This document shows, one piece after another, positions 6,729-12,106 of a stretch of 12,106 nt of DNA (within the stretch, counting starts at the first letter, position 1; each line of letters starts with the position of its first letter). Under the pieces are notes generated by a model. The model searched no databases. It was given only the letters and a program-made list of their open reading frames with translations, and was not told the origin of the DNA. The stretch comes from Pseudomonas_S sp047607345 (GTDB lineage: Bacteria; Pseudomonadota; Gammaproteobacteria; Xanthomonadales; Xanthomonadaceae). A program made the position numbers and the translations under genes. The DNA lies in contig JASGDF010000056.1 in assembly GCA_047607345.1 (NCBI GenBank), positions 1 to 12,106 of the forward strand. The letters are read 5' to 3'.

Positions 6729-6789
6729 GGATGAGGGCGCTTCGACAGCCAACCGATGGCGCACGCGCGCGCTTTCCGCCCCCCGCACC

Positions 6790-8436
6790 GTGGGACGATG
6801 GGCAAGCGCGGGCGCTGGCACCGCCATGGCGCTGTTGCTGGCCGCCTGCACGCCGGCGCAGAAGCCGCAGGCCGCGGCTGGTGCCGCGGATACGCCGCGT
6901 CACGGAGGCACCCTCGTCTATGCCACCGACCGCGAGCCGACCTGCCTGGATCCGCATGTGCAGGGCGACATGCCGCAGGTGTTCGTTGCCCGCCAGTTCC
7001 TCGACTCGCTGGTGTCGATGGACGCGCATGGCCGCATCCAGCCGTGGCTGGCGCGCAGTTGGGAGGTGTCCGAGGACGGCAAGGCCTATACCTTCCATCT
7101 GCGCGAGGACGTGCGCTTCCACGACGGCAGCGCGTTCACCGCCGAGGCGGTCAAGGCCAACCTCGACCACATGGCCGACCCGCGCACCCAGTCCAGCACC
7201 GCCGGCGGCTACATCCGCCAGTACCTGCGCACCGAGATCGTCGACGCGCACACCGCGACTGTGTACCTGGACAGCCCCTATGCGGCATTCCTGGAGGTGC
7301 TGGCGCAGGGGTTCCTCGGAATCCAGTCGCCGGCCGCGCTCAAGCGATCGCGCGAGGTCAACTGCCAGCAGCCGGTCGGCACCGGGCCGTTCAAGGTCGA
7401 ACGCTGGGAACGCCAGAACCAGGTGGTGCTGGTGCGCAATCCGGACTACGCCTGGGCACCGCCCTATGCGCGCCATGCCGGCCCCGCCTACCTGGACCGG
7501 ATCGTCTGGAAGTTCATCGCCGAGCCCTCGGTGCGTTTCGCTTCGCTGCAGGCCGGCGAGGTCGACGTGATCGACAGCCTGCCGCCGGAGGCGCACAAGC
7601 CGGCGCGCGCCAATCCCGAGCTGTCGCTGCTGGTCGCCAACCGCCCCGGCAACCCGACCAACGGCACCCTCAACCTGACCCGCGCGCCGTTCGACGACAT
7701 CCGCGTGCGCGAGGCGTTCGTGCGCTCGGCCGACATCGACGGCGCGCTGGCCAGCGTGTTCTTCGGCGAGTTCCCGCGTGCCGGCGGTCCGCTCAGCGCC
7801 GGCACGCCGTTCTACAGCCCCGACTTCGAGCACGCCGCCGACTACGACCCGGCGCGCGCCAACCGCCTGCTCGACGCGGCCGGCTGGGAACGGCGCGACG
7901 CGCAGGGCTACCGCAGCAAGGACGGCCGCCGCCTGACCGTGCATGTACTGATGCGCAACCAGACCGCGCCGTCCGAGCAGACCCTGTGGGAGCAGGTGCA
8001 GGCCACCGCGCGCGCGACCGGCTTCGACGTGCGGCTGGATTTGCTCAGCGATGCGCTGTCGCAACAGCGCCAGGCCGACTGGGACTACGACGTGCGCGTG
8101 GGCTACTGGAACACCAACACCGCCGACGTGCTGCGGATCATCTTCAGCTCGAAGTTCCTGGCCCCGGTCGGCGGCAAGGGCGGCTTCCACCAGAACGGCG
8201 CCGGCTACGCCGATCCGCGCTTCGACGCGATCGTCGAGCAGGCGCTGGCGACCCAGGACCCGCCGCAGCGCGCGCGGCTCTACCGCGAGGCGCAACGCAT
8301 CGCCTCGAGCCAGTTCCTGCAGCTGACCACGTTCCCGCAGAGCACCCGGCTGGGCATCCACCGGCGCGCGCACGGGGTGGCGCTGGAGCCCTCGCTGCAG
8401 GTGACCTGGCTCTACGACACCTGGGTGGACCCATGA
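6790..8436 (+). CDS. peptide-type ABC transporter substrate-binding lipoprotein (SBP family 5)
   Basis: This 548-residue periplasmic binding protein of the Dpp/Opp/Nik class captures the ligand for the importer encoded just downstream. GTG 6790 is the proposed start. It gives a 19-residue lipoprotein signal (MGRWASAGAG then TAMALLLAA) with the lipidated Cys at residue 20 in the lipobox LAAC. Mature sequence opens with GGTLVYATDREPTCLDPH, the usual family start, followed by PWLARSWEVSEDGKAYTFHLREDVRFHDG motifs split here only by short gaps. No Shine-Dalgarno is visible, and ATG 6826 would leave too little signal peptide. The open frame extends back to 6106, but only through repeats. A charged start (MGKRGRW at 6798) lies in another frame, so a one-base indel is possible. 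Family members bind peptides, nickel chelates, opines or sugars; EppA of EDTA users is also of this class. Ligand unknown. Confidence 0.88.
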   Translation: MGRWASAGAGTAMALLLAACTPAQKPQAAAGAADTPRHGGTLVYATDREPTCLDPHVQGDMPQVFVARQFLDSLVSMDAHGRIQPWLARSWEVSEDGKAYTFHLREDVRFHDGSAFTAEAVKANLDHMADPRTQSSTAGGYIRQYLRTEIVDAHTATVYLDSPYAAFLEVLAQGFLGIQSPAALKRSREVNCQQPVGTGPFKVERWERQNQVVLVRNPDYAWAPPYARHAGPAYLDRIVWKFIAEPSVRFASLQAGEVDVIDSLPPEAHKPARANPELSLLVANRPGNPTNGTLNLTRAPFDDIRVREAFVRSADIDGALASVFFGEFPRAGGPLSAGTPFYSPDFEHAADYDPARANRLLDAAGWERRDAQGYRSKDGRRLTVHVLMRNQTAPSEQTLWEQVQATARATGFDVRLDLLSDALSQQRQADWDYDVRVGYWNTNTADVLRIIFSSKFLAPVGGKGGFHQNGAGYADPRFDAIVEQALATQDPPQRARLYREAQRIASSQFLQLTTFPQSTRLGIHRRAHGVALEPSLQVTWLYDTWVDP

Positions 8437-9413
8437 ACGCGACCACGCTGCGGCTGTTCCGCCAAGCCTCCACGCTGCCGCGCCACCTGCGCGCGCTCGG
8501 CCTGCGCCTGCTCGGCGCCGCGCTGGTGCTGTGGGCCGCCGCCACGCTGCTGTTCGCGGTGCTGCGGCTCATGCCTGGGGACCCGGCGCTGGCGATCCTC
8601 GGCGGCCCCAGCGCCAATCCCACGGCGGAGACGCTGGCCGAGGTGCGCCGCGAGTACGGCCTGGACCAGCCGCTGCCGCGCCAGTACCTGGACTATCTGG
8701 CGCGGCTGCTGCACGGCGACCTGGGGACCTCGTATTCGCAGCACCTGCCGGTGACCCAGGTGCTGCGCGAGCAGGCCCCGGCGACGTTGCAGCTGACTGT
8801 CGCCGCGCTGGCCCTGGCCTGGCTGCTGGCGCTGGCCTCGGTGCTGCCGAGCGTGCGCCGTGGCTGGCGCGACCGGCTGTTCTCGACCCTGGAGACGCTG
8901 GCCGCGGCGCTGCCGCAGTTCTGGCTCGGGCTGGTGCTGCTGGCGGTGTTCGCGTTCGGCCTGCGGCTGCTGCCGCCGGCCGGCAGCGACGGCCTGCGCA
9001 GCCTGGTGCTGCCGGCGCTGACGCTGGGCCTGCCGCTGGCCGGTTTCCTCGGCCAGGTCACGCGCGAATCGATGGCGCTGGCGCTGGAGCAGCCGTTCGT
9101 GCTGACCGCGCGCGCGCGCGGGCTCGGCGAGGCGGCGGTGCGGCTGCGCCATGCCTTGCGGCACGCGCTGCTGCCGGGCCTGAGCCTGTCCGGCTGGGCG
9201 ATCGGCGCGACCCTCAGCGGTGCGGTGGTGACCGAGGTGATCTTCTCGCGCAAGGGCATCGGCCGGCAGCTGTTCTACGCGGTGCAGGCGCAGGACCTGC
9301 CGCTGGCGCTGGGCATCGTGCTGTTCATCGCCGCCGTCTACGTACTCGCCAACCTGCTGATCGACGTGCTGCAACGCCTGGTCGATCCGCGCCTGCACGG
9401 AGAATCCCGATGA
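8433..9413 (+). CDS. peptide-type ABC transporter permease, DppB/OppB-like
   Basis: This 326-residue inner-membrane protein has about six membrane helices, the first at residues 26-46 followed by the class motif LMPGDPA (46-52). The cytoplasmic EAA coupling loop (TARARGLGEAAVRLRHALRH, around 225-244) is where the ATPase docks. It ends with a charged tail after VDPR, as DppB proteins do. ATG 8433 overlaps the binding-protein stop in ATGA, so translation is coupled; the length is normal. With the next gene it forms the heterodimeric channel of the importer. The permease class is certain, the transported compound is not. Confidence 0.93.
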   Translation: MNATTLRLFRQASTLPRHLRALGLRLLGAALVLWAAATLLFAVLRLMPGDPALAILGGPSANPTAETLAEVRREYGLDQPLPRQYLDYLARLLHGDLGTSYSQHLPVTQVLREQAPATLQLTVAALALAWLLALASVLPSVRRGWRDRLFSTLETLAAALPQFWLGLVLLAVFAFGLRLLPPAGSDGLRSLVLPALTLGLPLAGFLGQVTRESMALALEQPFVLTARARGLGEAAVRLRHALRHALLPGLSLSGWAIGATLSGAVVTEVIFSRKGIGRQLFYAVQAQDLPLALGIVLFIAAVYVLANLLIDVLQRLVDPRLHGESR

Positions 9414-10294
9414 ACGCCACGGTTCTGTCCTCGCCGGGGTCGCGCTGCGCGCCCTGCGATCGCCTGCGCCGGGCGTTGCGCCGGCTCGCGGCGCTGCCGC
9501 CCGGTCCGGCGCTGGCCGCCGCGTTCCTGTTGCTGTTGCTTGCGATGGTCGTCGCGCCGGGCCTGTTCGCCGGCGCAGATCCCTTGGCGGTGGCGCCGCG
9601 TCAGGCGTTCCAGGCGCCGAGCGGGGCGCACTGGTTCGGCACCGACGCCTCCGGCCGCGACCTGTGGGCGCGGGTGGTCCACGGCGCGCGCGAGTCGCTG
9701 GCGATCGGCGTGGCCGCCACCGCGCTGGCGATGGGCGTGGCGATCGTTCTGGGGCTGGCCGCCGGGCTCGGCGGGCGCCTGCTCGACCGTGCCATCGGCG
9801 GCCTGCTCAACGTGCTGTTCGCGTTCCCGGCACTGGTGCTGGCGCTGCTGCTGGTGGCGGTGTTCGGCGCCGGGCTGGGGCCGGTGATCGTGGCGACCGG
9901 GCTGGGCTGCGCGCCCGGCTACGCGCGGATGGTACGCGCGCAGGTGCTGGCGGTGCGCGGCGCCGGCTACGTCGAGGCCGCGCGCGTGCTCGGCCACCGG
10001 CCGTGGCGGATCGTCGCGCGCCACGTCCTGCCCAACGCGATGCGCCCGCTGCTGGTGACGGTGACCCTCGGCGTGGGCCAGATCATCGTCTGGGCCTCGG
10101 CGCTGAGCTTCCTCGGCCTGGGCAAGCCGCCGCCGGCCGCCGAGTGGGGCACGCTGCTGTCGATGGGCCGCGATTTCGTCGCGCTGGCGTGGTGGATGAC
10201 GTTCTTCCCGGGGCTGTTCATCGTGCTGACCACGCTCTCGACCACGGTGCTCGGGCGCTGGCTGCAGCGCCGGCTGGAGGGACGCGCGCCATGA
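9410..10294 (+). CDS. peptide-type ABC transporter permease, DppC/OppC-like
   Basis: This 294-residue inner-membrane permease is the partner of the preceding one. It has an N-terminal helix (about 33-52), then the DppC hallmark HWFGTDASGRD (FGTD 76-79, GRD 82-84). The EAA loop is YVEAARVLGHRPWRIVARH (from 187), and the C-terminal signature ALSFLGLGKPPPAAEWGTLL spans 231-250. ATG 9410 overlaps the previous stop by 4 bases and has CGGAGAA at 9398-9404 as ribosome site. The stop in turn overlaps the ATPase start. All hallmarks are intact, so the subunit should be functional. Confidence 0.94.
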   Translation: MNATVLSSPGSRCAPCDRLRRALRRLAALPPGPALAAAFLLLLLAMVVAPGLFAGADPLAVAPRQAFQAPSGAHWFGTDASGRDLWARVVHGARESLAIGVAATALAMGVAIVLGLAAGLGGRLLDRAIGGLLNVLFAFPALVLALLLVAVFGAGLGPVIVATGLGCAPGYARMVRAQVLAVRGAGYVEAARVLGHRPWRIVARHVLPNAMRPLLVTVTLGVGQIIVWASALSFLGLGKPPPAAEWGTLLSMGRDFVALAWWMTFFPGLFIVLTTLSTTVLGRWLQRRLEGRAP

Positions 10295-11931
10295 GCGAGA
10301 CATTGCTGCGGGTGCAAGGGTTGTCGGTCGCGTTCGCGCGGCCCGGGCAGGCGCCGCACACGGCGGTGCGCGAGGTGTCCTTCGCGCTCGCGCCGGGGCG
10401 TGCGGTGGCGCTGGTGGGCGAATCCGGCTCGGGCAAGAGCGTCACCGCGCGCAGCCTGGTCAGGCTGGCCGGCGAGCACGCGCGGGTCGAGGCACGCGTG
10501 CTGGAGCACGCCGGGCGCGACCTGCGCGTCTGGAGCGAGCGGCAGTGGCGCACGCTGCGCGGCAAGCACGTCGGCTTCGTGCTGCAGGATGCGCTGGTGT
10601 CGCTGGATCCGCTGCGCCCGGTCGGTCGCGAGATCGAGGAAGCCCTGTCCGCACACGGCTGGGGCGACCGTGGCAGTCGCCGCGCGCGCGTGCTGGAGCT
10701 GCTGGCACAGGCCGGCGTGCCCGAGCCGGCGCTGCGCGCGCGCCAGCGTCCGGACCAGCTCTCCGGCGGCCTGCGCCAGCGCGCGCTGATCGCCTCGGCG
10801 CTGGCCAACGCGCCGGGCGTGCTGATCGCCGACGAGCCGACCACCGCGCTGGACGCGACCGTGCAGGCGCAGGTACTGGCGGCGCTGCGGGCGATCAAGC
10901 AGCGCGGCGGCGCGCTGCTGGTGATCAGCCACGACCTGGCGCTGGTCGCGCAGCTGGCCGACGAGGTGCTGGTGCTGCGCCAGGGCGAGGTGGTCGAGCA
11001 GGGGCCGATCGCGCAGGTGCTGCGGCGGCCGGCGCATGCGTATACACGCGCGCTGCTCGACGCGGTGCCTGCGGGAGGGACTTCAGTCCCGACAGGGCCT
11101 GCCCGGGAAAGCGTCGGGACTGAAGTCCCTCCCACACCAGCGGAGCCGCCGCTGCTCGAGGTACGCGGCCTGCGCAAGCTCTACCGCGGCCCCGACGGCG
11201 AGCCGCAGATCGCGGTGGACGGGGTCGATTTCGTCCTGCATGCCGGCCGCACCCTGGGCATCGTCGGCGAGTCCGGGTCGGGCAAGAGCAGCGTGGCGCG
11301 GCTGGTGCTGGGGCTGACCACGCCGGATGCCGGGCAGGTGCGGCTGGATGGCAGGCCCTGGGCCGGTCCCGGCGTGCGCGAGGCGCAGCGGCGACCGTGG
11401 CGGCGCGCGCTCAGCGTGGTCTACCAGGACCCGCTCAGCTCGTTCGACCCGCGCTGGGACGTGGCGCGCATCCTCGCCGACGCGCTCGATGCCACCGGCC
11501 TGCCGCGCGCCCGGCAGCCGGCGCGGATCGCCGAGCTGCTGGAGCAGGTGCGGCTGGCCCCGGCGCTGGCGACGCGCTTTCCGCTGCAGTTGTCGGGCGG
11601 GCAGCGCCAGCGCGTGGCGATCGCGCGCGCGATCGCCACCGGCCCGCGCCTGATCGTGCTGGACGAGGCGACCTCGGCGCTGGACGTGTCGGTGCAGGCG
11701 CAGGTGCTGGACCTGCTGGCCGAACTGCAGGCGCGGCTCGGGCTGGCCTACCTGTTCATCTCGCACGACCTGGCGGTGATCCGCCAGGTCAGCCACGAGG
11801 TGCTGGTGATGCGGCAGGGGCGGGTACTCGAGCACGGCCCGGCCGGGCAGGTGTTCGAGCAACCGCGGCACGCCTACACGCGTGAATTGCTGGCGGCGGT
11901 GCCGCGGCTGCTGCTGCCGGCGCTGGCGTGA
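10291..11931 (+). CDS. double ABC ATPase, DppD-DppF-type fusion with REP-encoded linker
   Basis: This 546-residue cytoplasmic protein carries both ATPase domains that power the importer, instead of two separate DppD and DppF proteins. Domain 1 (about 1-260) has Walker A GESGSGKS 43-50, signature LSGG 157-160, Walker B D181-E182 and H-loop His214. Domain 2 (about 287-546) has Walker A 326-333, signature LSGG 434-437, Walker B D458-E459 and His492. All catalytic residues are present in both halves. Each half ends with the family's HAYTR-LL-AVP tail. GGAGG at 10276 precedes ATG 10291, which overlaps the permease stop in ATGA. Fused ATPases of this kind are known (for example YejF and GsiA). The linker is odd: residues 261-281 are translated from a palindromic repeat. 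It is the last gene of the cluster on this strand in the window. Confidence 0.94.
   Translation: MSETLLRVQGLSVAFARPGQAPHTAVREVSFALAPGRAVALVGESGSGKSVTARSLVRLAGEHARVEARVLEHAGRDLRVWSERQWRTLRGKHVGFVLQDALVSLDPLRPVGREIEEALSAHGWGDRGSRRARVLELLAQAGVPEPALRARQRPDQLSGGLRQRALIASALANAPGVLIADEPTTALDATVQAQVLAALRAIKQRGGALLVISHDLALVAQLADEVLVLRQGEVVEQGPIAQVLRRPAHAYTRALLDAVPAGGTSVPTGPARESVGTEVPPTPAEPPLLEVRGLRKLYRGPDGEPQIAVDGVDFVLHAGRTLGIVGESGSGKSSVARLVLGLTTPDAGQVRLDGRPWAGPGVREAQRRPWRRALSVVYQDPLSSFDPRWDVARILADALDATGLPRARQPARIAELLEQVRLAPALATRFPLQLSGGQRQRVAIARAIATGPRLIVLDEATSALDVSVQAQVLDLLAELQARLGLAYLFISHDLAVIRQVSHEVLVMRQGRVLEHGPAGQVFEQPRHAYTRELLAAVPRLLLPALA
11073..11133. repeat. palindromic REP-type repeat, copy 2 (inside the ATPase gene)
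   Basis: Two perfectly inverted 21-base arms (11073-11093 and 11113-11133) surround 19 bases. Arms and layout match the intergenic copy at 3302-3361. Here the repeat is read through in frame, giving GGTSVPTGPARESVGTEVPP between the two ATPase domains. Position and translation are directly visible; insertion as the origin of the linker is inferred. Confidence 0.9.
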
Positions 11932-11940
11932 GGGGGCAAG

Positions 11941-12029
11941 CCGTCGTCCCCGCGCAGGCGGGGTCCCGGCGACTTGGAGTCGCGCGAAAGCCCAGAGGCA
12001 CGGGGTCCCCGCCTGCGCGGGGACGACGG
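11941..12029. repeat. inverted pair of REP repeats (BIME-like) after the ATPase gene
   Basis: A 23-base unit at 11941-11963 is repeated as a perfect inverted copy at 12007-12029, with 43 bases between. Each copy also folds on itself (CCCCGC-GCAG-GCGGGG). The unit matches the single copy at 6217-6243. It starts 9 bases after the ATPase stop, so it is well placed to end or protect the transporter mRNA and could stop transcription from either side. Confidence 0.85.
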
Positions 12030-12088
12030 ATCAAGGTGCTCGTCCGCCCGCATCACGGTCCGCACAAGCGGATGAAGGTCGCCGCTAC

Positions 12089-12106
12089 GTCGAAGCCGGC
12101 TTCGAC
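12089..12106. repeat. perfect 18-bp palindrome at the window edge
   Basis: GTCGAAGCC is followed directly by its reverse complement, ending exactly at the last base given. It may be one arm of another REP-type repeat cut by the window border. No gene is recognisable in 11932-12106. Confidence 0.55.

Noticed and set aside
6106..6789. N-terminal extension of the binding protein from a GTG overlapping the monooxygenase stop
   Set aside because: The frame is open, but it would translate the microsatellite, several hairpins and two REP repeats, and would bury the lipoprotein signal about 230 residues inside the protein.
6457..8373. 638-codon open frame on the minus strand opposite the binding-protein gene
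   Set aside because: It is a shadow of the SBP gene continuing into repeat sequence; its translation is skewed in composition and shows no motif.

Overview
The window is very GC-rich DNA with closely packed genes, all on the plus strand. It most resembles a chromosome of the Xanthomonadaceae (Xanthomonas or a near relative). This rests on the GC content, the Arg-rich signal peptide of the TonB receptor, and several palindromic repeat types that I associate with this family from memory. The genus is an inference, because no rRNA or housekeeping marker is present.

Layout. (1) 2-637: the 3' part of an alpha/beta-hydrolase (esterase/lipase-like), followed by a strong GC hairpin. (2) 638-1065: a gene-free stretch with an AT-richer block at about 781-970, the likely control region for what follows. 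(3) 1066-3255: a TonB-dependent outer-membrane receptor. (4) 3302-3361: a 60-bp palindromic REP-type repeat. (5) 3396-4658 and 4655-6109: two translationally coupled flavoenzyme genes. The first is an acyl-CoA-dehydrogenase-fold protein of the SfnB/DszC kind, the second a luciferase-like FMN monooxygenase of the NtaA/SnaA/DszA kind. (6) 6110-6789: a 680-bp gene-free mosaic of repeats and hairpins. (7) 6790-11931: a complete peptide-type (Dpp/Opp) ABC importer, consisting of a lipoprotein binding protein, two permeases and one protein carrying both ATPase domains, with each junction a 4-bp ATGA overlap. (8) 11932-12106: an inverted pair of REP repeats and a palindrome at the window edge.

How the genes may work together. 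The order outer-membrane receptor, two flavin monooxygenase-type enzymes, periplasmic binding protein and inner-membrane importer reads as one acquire-and-cleave route. A scarce compound would cross the outer membrane through the receptor, be carried into the cytoplasm by the ABC importer, and be opened by reduced-flavin oxygenases. The enzyme families point to an organosulfur compound used as a sulfur source, or to a chelator-like or other small xenobiotic. The substrate cannot be read from sequence. No flavin reductase and no regulator lie in the window, so at least one partner must be encoded elsewhere.

The most unusual structural feature is a copy of the palindromic repeat inside the coding sequence of the double ATPase. 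It forms the in-frame linker between the two ATPase domains and matches the repeat between the receptor and the first flavoenzyme gene.
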